Assembly: GCA_027490555.1 (NCBI GenBank)
Contig: JAIXXW010000283.1
Coordinates: 1-11,741, forward strand
From: Comamonadaceae bacterium
GTDB taxonomy: Bacteria > Pseudomonadota > Gammaproteobacteria > Burkholderiales > Burkholderiaceae_C
DNA: 11,741 nt
Direction of reading: 5' to 3'
Part shown: positions 1 to 5,741 of the stretch, in pieces
How the letters are laid out: each line of letters begins with the position of its first letter
How positions within the stretch are numbered: the first letter of the stretch is position 1
The notes under the pieces: model-generated
Databases searched by the model: none
What the model was told of the DNA's origin: nothing
The model's input: only the letters and a program-made list of their open reading frames with translations
Made by a program: the position numbers and the translations under genes

Positions 1-609
1 ACCTTGGCCACCTTGCCTTTTGTCCTGGTGGTCCGACCCGACTCGCCGGTCAGGAGCATCCGGGACCTGGTCGAACAGGGCACGCGCACGCCCCTGACCT
101 TTGGCTCGGCCGGCAATGGCTCCGTCAACCACTTGCTGGGGGTCATGTTCAATGCGGCGGCCAAAACCAAACTCGAACACATTCCCTACCGAGGCGCCGC
201 CCCGGCCATGCAGGACCTGATGGGCGGCCAGATCAACATGGTCTTCACCAGCCTGCCCTCCGTCTCGGGGGCCATCAAGGCCGGCACCCTGCGCCCGGTG
301 GCCGTGACCAGCGCGGTGCGCTCGGGCAACTTCCCCAACATCCCCAGCATCGCGGAATCGGGCTTCAAGGAGTTCGATGTGTCGCCCTGGTTCGGTCTGT
401 TTGCACCGGCCAAAACCCCGGCCGCGGTGGTGCGGCGCATCAACCAGGATGTGCAGGACATCCTCAAAAACAAGGACGTCATCGAGCGCTTCAATGCCCA
501 GGGGGCCGATGTGCTGATCACCCAGCCCGCCGAGTTTGCCAACATGCTCAAGCGCGACCTGGCCAAATGGGCCGTGGTGGTCAAAGAATCGGGCGCACAA
601 ATTGACTGA
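1..609 (+). CDS. Bug/TctC-family tripartite tricarboxylate transporter substrate-binding protein (5' truncated)
   Basis: The reading frame is open from the first base, so the signal peptide and first lobe lie outside the window; about 202 C-terminal residues are visible, against about 320 for a full family member. Family hallmarks are the LPFVLVV strand, the FGSAGNGS loop, the YRGAAPAMQDLMGGQ segment and the late SPWFGLFAPAKTP motif. These are periplasmic binding proteins that in known cases deliver carboxylates, amino acids or related small acids to TctAB-type permeases; many in Burkholderiales are orphans without a permease beside them. The stop codon overlaps the proposed TTG start of the next gene, so the two are probably translationally coupled. 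The ligand cannot be predicted from this part, but the downstream imine/amine enzymes suggest an amino-acid-like acid (inference). Confidence 0.93.
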   Translation, partial: TLATLPFVLVVRPDSPVRSIRDLVEQGTRTPLTFGSAGNGSVNHLLGVMFNAAAKTKLEHIPYRGAAPAMQDLMGGQINMVFTSLPSVSGAIKAGTLRPVAVTSAVRSGNFPNIPSIAESGFKEFDVSPWFGLFAPAKTPAAVVRRINQDVQDILKNKDVIERFNAQGADVLITQPAEFANMLKRDLAKWAVVVKESGAQID

Positions 610-1168
610 CGCCCCCAAAACCACCGACCTGTGCGATGCCCGTGACGATGTGCAGGCCTGCGCCCTGCTGTTCCAGAGTTATGGTGTGCGCCGCTTTTTC
701 ACCGGGCCGATGCGCACCCTGCGCTGCCACGAAGACATTGGCCTGATGCGCGACACCGTGAGCCAGCCGGGGCACGGGCAGGTCTTGGTCATCGACGGCG
801 GCGGCTCGATCGCGCGGGCCCTGTTTGGCGACGTCATGGCCGAACTCGCTGCCCGCAACGGTTGGGCCGGTGTGGTCATTCACGGGGCGGTGCGCGATGC
901 CATCGAACTCAACGCCATCGACATCGGGGTCAAGGCCCTGGGCACGGTGCCCAAGCGTGGCAGCCGCACCGGGGCCGGCGAGCGCGATGTGCCTGTGCAT
1001 TTCGGGGGCGTGACCTTCAAGCCGGGCGACCACCTGGTGGCCGATGCGGATGGCGTGATCGTGCTGCCCAGCGGCTTGAGGGCCGCCGACATCGAGGTCG
1101 CCGAGGTGGTGGCGGCCACAGCGGCCTATGCCGCAGGCCCCGCAGCAAAGGGCCAGGCATCGGCTTGA
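602..1168 (+). CDS. rraA: RraA family protein / 4-hydroxy-4-methyl-2-oxoglutarate aldolase-like
   Basis: The product is about 188 residues if it starts at the TTG at 602. The N-terminal TTDLCDA segment, expected near the start in this family, begins five codons after that TTG, and no ATG or GTG lies close enough; the TTG overlaps the stop of the preceding gene by 8 bases. Family marks are VIDGGGS (residues 63-69), GD at 76-77, the R98-D99-x-x-E102 cluster that in HMG/CHA aldolases binds the divalent metal and substrate, and RDVPVHFGGVTFKPGD. Proteins with this R-D-x-x-E/D site act as class II 4-hydroxy-4-methyl-2-oxoglutarate/oxaloacetate lyases; some homologues, such as E. coli RraA, bind and inhibit RNase E instead. 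The catabolic operon setting favours the metal-dependent lyase role, releasing pyruvate (inference). A farther upstream TTG at 536 would give an N-terminus read out of frame from the Bug gene and is unlikely. Confidence 0.88.
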   Translation: MTDAPKTTDLCDARDDVQACALLFQSYGVRRFFTGPMRTLRCHEDIGLMRDTVSQPGHGQVLVIDGGGSIARALFGDVMAELAARNGWAGVVIHGAVRDAIELNAIDIGVKALGTVPKRGSRTGAGERDVPVHFGGVTFKPGDHLVADADGVIVLPSGLRAADIEVAEVVAATAAYAAGPAAKGQASA

Positions 1169-1179
1169 ATCACCCGATT

Positions 1180-1184
1180 GGAGA
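1180..1184 (+). promoter_or_regulatory. Shine-Dalgarno of the cyclodeaminase-family gene
   Basis: GGAGA followed by a 5-base spacer and ATG at 1190. It decides the start in favour of 1190 over the upstream in-frame TTG at 1178. Confidence 0.75.
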
Positions 1185-1189
1185 CAGCC

Positions 1190-2113
1190 ATGGTCCATTA
1201 CTTTGACGAAACCCGCGTGCAGGAGCTGCTGAGCATCCCGGAATTGATCCGAGGTGTGCGCGAAGCCCTGGTGGCCCTGACACTGGGCCAGGTCGTGCAG
1301 CCCTTGCGCATGGTGATGCCGATCGGCGAGGCTTCGGCCAACGGCCTGCTGTTCCTGAAACCGGCGCAGCTGGGCGATGCGCTGAGCACCAAACTCATCA
1401 CCCTGGTGCCCGGCAACGCCCAAAAGGGCTTGCCCACCCTTTTGAGCACCATTGTGCTGATGGACCCGGCCACAGGGAAAACGCTGGCGGTGATGGAGGG
1501 CAACACCCTCACCGCGCTGCGCACGGCAGCGGCCTCTGCGGTGGCGGTCGACGCACTGGTGCCGCGCAGCCCGCAGGTGGTGGCCATGCTGGGCAGCGGC
1601 GTGCTGGCCCGCAGCCATGCACAGTTGCTGCGCGCGGTGCGCGAGGTCGCCGAGATCCGCGTCTGGAGCCCCACGGCGGCCAACGCAGCGCAGTGCGCGC
1701 TGGACATCGGTGGCCGCCACTGTGCCAGCGCCGAGCAAGCCGTGCGCGGTGCCGACATCGTCTGCACCGTGACCAATGCCAGCGAACCGGTGCTGCAAGG
1801 CGCCTGGCTCAAACCGGGCGCCTTGGTGGCCGCGGTGGGCGCACCCCGCCCGACCTGGCGGGAGCTCGACGATGCCGCCATGGCCCACTGGGTGGTGGCC
1901 GACCAGCGCGAGGCGGCCGAAAAAGAGTCGGGCGATGTGATGCTCTCGGGCGCCCGGGTGGCGGCCGAGATCGGCGAGATTTTGTGTGGCCGCGTGGCGC
2001 CGCCACCTGCGGGCACCACCATCATTTTCAAATCCTTGGGCCAGGCGGTGGAAGACACCGTCGCGGCCCGCCTGGTGTACCGCGCGGCCTTGGCCGAAGG
2101 GTTCCGGCCATGA
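1190..2113 (+). CDS. Ornithine cyclodeaminase / mu-crystallin family NAD(P)-dependent enzyme
   Basis: The product is about 307 residues, a normal length for the family. ATG 1190 is chosen because GGAGA sits 5 bases upstream; a TTG at 1178 is in frame but has no such site. Visible family features are the substrate-side K68 (STKLIT), the GNTLTALRTAAASA helix with R111, the Rossmann motif GSGVLA at 135-140, and the ESGDVMLSG segment near the C-terminus. Members include ornithine cyclodeaminase, alanine dehydrogenase of archaeal type, ketimine and delta-1-pyrroline-2-carboxylate reductases, and staphylopine/siderophore precursor enzymes. Two details differ from true ornithine cyclodeaminase: the glutamine usual in GxGxQA is a leucine here, and the GGD loop that carries its catalytic Asp reads VGAPRP. 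That argues for an imine reductase or amino-acid dehydrogenase rather than an ornithine-deaminating enzyme (inference). It shares four bases (ATGA) with the following FAD oxidoreductase. Confidence 0.9.
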   Translation: MVHYFDETRVQELLSIPELIRGVREALVALTLGQVVQPLRMVMPIGEASANGLLFLKPAQLGDALSTKLITLVPGNAQKGLPTLLSTIVLMDPATGKTLAVMEGNTLTALRTAAASAVAVDALVPRSPQVVAMLGSGVLARSHAQLLRAVREVAEIRVWSPTAANAAQCALDIGGRHCASAEQAVRGADIVCTVTNASEPVLQGAWLKPGALVAAVGAPRPTWRELDDAAMAHWVVADQREAAEKESGDVMLSGARVAAEIGEILCGRVAPPPAGTTIIFKSLGQAVEDTVAARLVYRAALAEGFRP

Positions 2114-3279
2114 GCTTGAGCGATGTGGTGATCGTGGGCAGCGGCGTGATGGGCGCGGCCACGGCCTATTGGTTGACGCATGCGCAACCCGGGCTGCGCG
2201 TCACCCTGGTCGAGTCGGACACGCGCTACGAAAAAGCCTCCTCGTCGCTGTCGGCCAGCTCGATTCGCCAGCAGTTCACCTGTCCCGTGAACATCCGGCT
2301 GAGCCAGTTCGGCATCGGCTTTTTGCGCCAGGCCGAGCAGCACCTGGGCCTGCCCGGTCAGCCGGTGGCACTGGGTTTGCAAGAACCCGGTTACCTTTAC
2401 CTGGCCCAGCCCGCGCAAGTGGCCGGCATGCAAACAGCGCACCAGATTCAGCGGCAAGCCGGGGCCGACGTGGCCTTGCTCGGCCCCGAAGCCCTGCGCC
2501 AGCGCTACCCCTGGCTGAATGTGGAGGATGTGGCCCTGGGCAGCCTGGGGCTGAGCGGTGAAGGCTGGTTCGACGGACCGGCCCTGCACCAGGCCTTTTT
2601 GAAGAAAGCCATGGCCCAGGGCGCGCAGCGCCTGCACGACCGGGTGGTGGGCCTGGACCACACGGCCAGTCAGGTCACAGGCGTGCGGCTGGCCAGCGGC
2701 ACCACGCTGGGCTGTGGCCAGGTGGTCAATGCGGCGGGGCCCTGGGCGGCTGCGGTCGCGGCCATGGCCGGGGTGCAGCTGCCGGTGGAAGCCGCACGGC
2801 GCACGGTGTTTGTGCTGTCGTGTCCCGAGCCGCTGCCGCAGTGCCCCTTGCTGATCGACCCCCATGGCTGGTGGCTGCGGCCCGAGGGCCGCTACCTGAT
2901 CAGCGGCGCAGAGCCTGCGCACACCGAACCTGGACTGCCGCTGGAGCCCGACTGGCGCGAATGGAACGACGCACAATGGGCCGCGCTGGCGCACCGCATC
3001 CCAGCCCTGGCAGCGCTGCGGGTGGAGCGGGCCTGGGCCGGTTATTACGAGATGAACACCTTCGACCACAACGCCGTGATCGGGCCGCACCCGGACTTGC
3101 ACAACCTGTTCTTCATCAACGGGTTTTCGGGCCACGGCATGCAGCATGCTGCGGGCGCGGGCTTGGCACTGGCCGAGTGGATGCTGCAAGGCAAGTCGCA
3201 CACCATCGCGGTGGATGAACTGGGCTTTGAGCGTCTGGTACGCCAGCAGCCACTGCACGAGTTGCAGGTGATTGGCTAG
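2110..3279 (+). CDS. FAD-dependent oxidoreductase, DAO family (FOXRED1-like)
   Basis: The product is about 389 residues starting at the ATG that overlaps the previous stop (ATGA); the open frame continues upstream only as an antisense-type shadow inside the preceding gene. The N-terminus has the dinucleotide-binding GSGVMG at 10-15 followed by the expected acidic end of the second strand (VTLVESD). A family-specific SASSIRQQF segment follows. Near the C-terminus are NTFDHNAVIGPHP (from residue 316) and GFSGHGMQ (338-345), which close the FAD site. From memory these C-terminal motifs closely resemble mitochondrial FOXRED1 and its bacterial relatives. DAO-family enzymes oxidise amines or amino acids (D-amino acids, sarcosine, glycine, proline-type imino acids) to imines. 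Paired with an imine-reducing cyclodeaminase-family enzyme, it could take part in epimerising or degrading an amino acid (inference). No signal peptide is seen, so it is probably cytoplasmic or peripherally membrane-bound. Confidence 0.92.
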   Translation: MSLSDVVIVGSGVMGAATAYWLTHAQPGLRVTLVESDTRYEKASSSLSASSIRQQFTCPVNIRLSQFGIGFLRQAEQHLGLPGQPVALGLQEPGYLYLAQPAQVAGMQTAHQIQRQAGADVALLGPEALRQRYPWLNVEDVALGSLGLSGEGWFDGPALHQAFLKKAMAQGAQRLHDRVVGLDHTASQVTGVRLASGTTLGCGQVVNAAGPWAAAVAAMAGVQLPVEAARRTVFVLSCPEPLPQCPLLIDPHGWWLRPEGRYLISGAEPAHTEPGLPLEPDWREWNDAQWAALAHRIPALAALRVERAWAGYYEMNTFDHNAVIGPHPDLHNLFFINGFSGHGMQHAAGAGLALAEWMLQGKSHTIAVDELGFERLVRQQPLHELQVIG

Positions 3280-3284
3280 TCCTG

Positions 3285-3306
3285 CCCGCCTGGACGCCAA
3301 TGCGGG
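3285..3306. terminator. Weak stem-loop between convergent genes
   Basis: CCCGC (3285-3289) and GCGGG (3302-3306) can pair across a 12-base loop in the 30-base gap between the FAD oxidoreductase and the convergent glutaredoxin-like gene. There is no T-run on either side. Position suggests a bidirectional terminator, but the stem is short. Confidence 0.25.
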
Positions 3307-3309
3307 TGC

Positions 3310-3678
3310 TCAGGCCTGCAGCAAAACGCCGAGTTCACCGCGCTCGATCAGGCGGCGCAGGTCATCCGCCCCGCCGACCAGGGTGCCGCGCACAAACACC
3401 ATCGGGAAAGTGGGCCACCCGGTCCACATCTTCAGGGCATTGCGCAAACGCCATTGCGACAAATAGCTGCCGAATTCGATGTAGTGGTGCGCCACACCCG
3501 CTGCGGTCAGTGCCTTGCGGGCTTTGCCCACAAAGGGGTTGCCCGCCAAACCCACCACCACCACAGGGTGCTGGGCGATGGCCGCTTGCACCTGCAGGAT
3601 CACCGGCAGGTGGTGCTGGGCAATGCGTGCCCGGATGGCCGGGTGGATGGCCGACTCGGCGAGCAAGGGTCGTGTCAT
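3310..3678 (-). CDS. Glutaredoxin-fold protein lacking all cysteines
   Basis: The product is 122 residues if it starts at 3678, where GAGGAGG lies 6 bases upstream; an in-frame ATG at 3729 lacks such a site. Residues 11-37 form a probable helical extension. Residues 39-120 follow the glutaredoxin pattern: strand VVVVG, active-site loop, helix KARKAL, the cis-proline motif WPTFP (88-92), then VFV and VGGADDL (101-107) as in CGFS-type monothiol glutaredoxins. At the active site, where CPYC or CGFS is expected, the sequence is N47-P48-F49-V50, and the whole protein contains no Cys. It therefore cannot catalyse thiol-disulfide exchange or hold an Fe-S cluster by a Cys ligand. The remaining glutathione-binding elements (TFP, GG-D) are kept, so a binding or regulatory role is possible (inference). 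I recall similar NPF-type sequences in other Burkholderiales, which suggests a stable subfamily and not decay. Confidence 0.88.
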   Translation of the reverse strand: MTRPLLAESAIHPAIRARIAQHHLPVILQVQAAIAQHPVVVVGLAGNPFVGKARKALTAAGVAHHYIEFGSYLSQWRLRNALKMWTGWPTFPMVFVRGTLVGGADDLRRLIERGELGVLLQA

Positions 3679-3684
3679 GGGTGT

Positions 3685-3691
3685 CCTCCTC
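3685..3691 (-). promoter_or_regulatory. Strong Shine-Dalgarno of the glutaredoxin-like gene
   Basis: On the minus strand GAGGAGG precedes the ATG at 3678 by 6 bases. This strong site fixes the start and rules against the upstream ATG at 3729. Confidence 0.8.
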
Positions 3692-3699
3692 AGCAGGCC

Positions 3700-3705
3700 A
3701 TCATA
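3700..3705 (-). promoter_or_regulatory. Candidate -10 box of the glutaredoxin-like gene
   Basis: Minus strand reads TATGAT, one mismatch from TATAAT, which would put transcription start about 15 bases before the ATG. No good -35 is seen. A dyad CAGGA-TTG-TCCTG (3712-3724) lies just upstream, in the spacer/-35 region, and could be a regulator site. Confidence 0.35.
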
Positions 3706-3755
3706 GTCCGCCAGGATTGTCCTGTGCATGACTGTTGCTGTGGCCCATCGCCGCT

Positions 3756-3761
3756 TAAAGT
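3756..3761 (+). promoter_or_regulatory. Candidate -10 box giving a leaderless or near-leaderless transcript
   Basis: TAAAGT lies six bases before the ATG of the flavin reductase gene, with TTGCTG (3735-3740) upstream at a short 15-base spacing. If used, transcription would start at or next to the ATG, which fits the absence of a Shine-Dalgarno before this gene. Confidence 0.35.
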
Positions 3762-3767
3762 GCGCGC

Positions 3768-4403
3768 ATGCAGCATTTTTACGAACCCCATCTCGGCCAC
3801 GGCCTGACCCATGACCCCTTCAACGCCATCGTGGGCCCGCGCCCGATTGGCTGGGTGTCCAGCCGCAGCGCCAGCGGCGTGTTGAACCTGGCGCCCTACA
3901 GCTTTTTCAACGCCTTCAACTACGTGCCCCCGGTGGTGGGTTTTTCCAGCATCGGGCGCAAGGATTCGCTGAACAACATCGAAGCCACCGGCGAGTTTGT
4001 CTGGAATCTGGTCACACGCGATTTGGCCGAGGCCATGAACCAGACCTGTGAGGCCGTGCCCCCCGAGGTCAGCGAGTTCGAACTGGCCGGTTTAACGCCC
4101 GAGCCCTCGCGCATCGTGGGCGTGCCCCGCGTGGCCCAAAGCCCGGTCAGTTTTGAATGCCGCTGCACCCAGATCCTGCAGCTCCAAGACCTGCAAGGCC
4201 AGAGCGTCGACACCTGGATGGTGTTCGGCCAGGTGGTGGGCGTCCACATTGACCAAAGTTTGCTCCATAACGGGGTCTACGACACGGCCAACGCGGGGCA
4301 CATCCTGCGCGGTGGCGGGCCGGCCGATTACTTCAGCATCGGGCCCGAGCAGTTGTTCAAGATGTACCGCCCCGCCAGCGGTGCGCGCGATTTGCCCAAG
4401 TGA
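3768..4403 (+). CDS. Flavin reductase family (FMN-binding split barrel) protein
   Basis: The product is 211 residues. The PRPIGWVSS motif at 24-32 and NLAPYSFFN at 40-48 form the FMN phosphate and ring binding elements of the DIM6/NTAB flavin reductase family; the C-terminal VYDTANAGHILRGGG stretch is also typical of this long subgroup. Members bind FMN and either reduce free flavin with NAD(P)H for a partner monooxygenase or act as flavoenzymes themselves; no monooxygenase partner gene is present here, so the partner is unknown. It is divergent from the cysteine-less glutaredoxin-like gene across 89 bases. The ATG at 3768 is the only good start, but no ribosome-binding site is visible before it. 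It is probably a cytoplasmic protein. Confidence 0.9.
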   Translation: MQHFYEPHLGHGLTHDPFNAIVGPRPIGWVSSRSASGVLNLAPYSFFNAFNYVPPVVGFSSIGRKDSLNNIEATGEFVWNLVTRDLAEAMNQTCEAVPPEVSEFELAGLTPEPSRIVGVPRVAQSPVSFECRCTQILQLQDLQGQSVDTWMVFGQVVGVHIDQSLLHNGVYDTANAGHILRGGGPADYFSIGPEQLFKMYRPASGARDLPK

Positions 4404-4515
4404 GCAGTAAGCACGGCGGCCATGGGGTTAAACCGCTGCGCCACACAATGCCATCTGGCCTGAGGGTATGCCAGCACCGATCGGCGATGTTCAACCCCTT
4501 TGCAGGCCGTTAGAC

Positions 4516-4520
4516 GGAGA
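4516..4520 (+). promoter_or_regulatory. Shine-Dalgarno of the HtrA-like gene
   Basis: GGAGA with a 6-base spacer to ATG 4527. The ATG at 4521 directly abuts it and is too close to be used, so 4527 is preferred. Confidence 0.65.
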
Positions 4521-4526
4521 ATGACC

Positions 4527-5525
4527 ATGAAGCCTCCACTTTGGATCGCCTGGTGTGCCGCAGTGCTGCTGGGGCCCATGGCTTGGGCGCAGTCCGAGCC
4601 CACGCTGACCACCCCCACCGTGGAAAGGATCATGCAGTCGGTCGTCGGCGTGCAGACGCGTAGCGACCATCAGGCCAACACCGCCCGCACGCTGGGCGAG
4701 ATGAGGCTGGGCTCGGGGGTGGTCATCGCGCCGGACACGGTGCTCACCATCGGCTATTTGCTCCTGGAAGCCGAGACCGTGGACCTGATCGACCACCAGG
4801 GGCGAAGGGTTCCGGGCCAGGTGCGGGCCGTGGACAGCGCCAGCGGTCTGGGACTGATCCGGGCTTTGGTGCCTTTGCGTCTGGAGGCCGTTCCGCTGGG
4901 CGACTCGGACGCCTTGCCGACCCCGGGCAAGCTCTGGACCCTGGGGCAAAGAGAGTCCGAACTCACGGCCCTGGAGCTGGTGTCGCGCAAACCCTTTGCA
5001 GCGGGCTGGGAATACCTGCTGGAAACCCCCCTCATGACTTTGCCTGCCGTGAACAACTGGAGCGGCGCCGGCCTGTTTGACCAAGCGGGTCGCCTGGTCG
5101 GGATCGGCTCCTTGCTGGTCCCGGATGTTTTTGGTGACCAGCAGCGCCTGCCCGGCAACCTGTATGTGCCCGTGAATTTGGTCAAAGACCCCCTGCCCGA
5201 GTTGCTGCGCACCGGCAAACGGCCCGGTCCTGCGCCCTCCTGGCTGGGCATCAGCAGCCAGGCCTTGCCCGGGGGCGGCCTGGCCGTCTTGCGCGTGTCG
5301 CCCGACAGCCCCGCCGAGCGCGCTGGCATCCTGGTGGGCGACACCTTGCTGGCCCTGCAGGGCCAGGCTCTGGAAAATTTGCAGGATTTTTACCGGCGAC
5401 TGGGGGCCCTGGGCCCTGCCGGCAGCAAACTGACCCTGAGCGTGCAGCGCCAGGGACAAGTCCGCCAGCTGGACCTGGTCACGGGTGACCGCAACCAATC
5501 CCTGCGGCGACCCAGCGGCATCTGA
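4527..5525 (+). CDS. Exported HtrA-like (S1C) protein with PDZ domain, catalytic triad incomplete
   Basis: The product is about 332 residues. Residues 1-21 are a signal peptide (MKPP start, hydrophobic core, cleavage likely after AWA), so it is periplasmic. Residues 30-220 follow the trypsin-like HtrA fold: GSGVVIAPDTVLT (62-74) matches the strand before the catalytic His, and NNWSGAGLFD (176-185) matches the GNSGGxL nucleophile loop with S179. The PDZ domain spans about 235-320, with PDSPAERAGILVGD (259-272) as its signature. Where HtrA proteases have NxHV, this protein has IGYL (75-78), and where they have DxAxxxI it has SGLGLI (106-111), so His and Asp are missing while Ser remains. It is probably a non-proteolytic binding or scaffold protein (inference). 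I recall the TIGYLLLEA form from other proteobacterial S1C-annotated proteins, so this is likely a subfamily, not a recent mutation. Confidence 0.88.
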   Translation: MKPPLWIAWCAAVLLGPMAWAQSEPTLTTPTVERIMQSVVGVQTRSDHQANTARTLGEMRLGSGVVIAPDTVLTIGYLLLEAETVDLIDHQGRRVPGQVRAVDSASGLGLIRALVPLRLEAVPLGDSDALPTPGKLWTLGQRESELTALELVSRKPFAAGWEYLLETPLMTLPAVNNWSGAGLFDQAGRLVGIGSLLVPDVFGDQQRLPGNLYVPVNLVKDPLPELLRTGKRPGPAPSWLGISSQALPGGGLAVLRVSPDSPAERAGILVGDTLLALQGQALENLQDFYRRLGALGPAGSKLTLSVQRQGQVRQLDLVTGDRNQSLRRPSGI

Positions 5526-5530
5526 GGCGC

Positions 5531-5553
5531 ATCACCTGGCCCATGGCGGTGAT
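5531..5553 (+). terminator. Weak stem-loop after the HtrA-like gene
   Basis: ATCACC (5531-5536) pairs with GGTGAT (5548-5553) over an 11-base loop, starting 5 bases after the stop codon. No U-run follows (the next bases are TACCCC), so intrinsic termination would be inefficient. Confidence 0.3.
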
Positions 5554-5741
5554 TACCCCTAGAAAAACCAGAACCGGGTGACTTGCGTGGCGGGGTTGAA
5601 AGCGCTATGGTGCAAGTCCACTTCCTGGATTTTTTGATGTACCTGCATTCACCGCGCTTGCCATTCATCGCCTGGAAGGTGCATGCAAGCGCATGGCTGA
5701 CCCTGATGTCATCCCTGGGACGTGGCTGGAATCCTCGCACC

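Noticed and set aside
581..1888. Long minus-strand open frame antisense to the RraA and cyclodeaminase genes
   Set aside because: Its sequence is Gly/His/Gln-rich low-complexity composition typical of antisense frames in GC-rich DNA, and both plus-strand genes have clear family motifs.
1693..2109. Upstream extension of the FAD oxidoreductase frame
   Set aside because: It lies inside the cyclodeaminase gene and is Arg/Gly/Ala-rich without family resemblance; the GSGVMG motif starts ten residues after the ATG at 2110.
1198..3300. 700-codon minus-strand open frame under the FAD oxidoreductase and cyclodeaminase genes
   Set aside because: A frame shadow produced by high GC content; no recognisable domain, whereas the plus strand encodes two well-conserved enzymes.
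4491..5498. 335-codon minus-strand frame opposite the HtrA-like gene
   Set aside because: Gln/Gly/His-rich shadow; the plus strand has a signal peptide, Shine-Dalgarno and PDZ signature.
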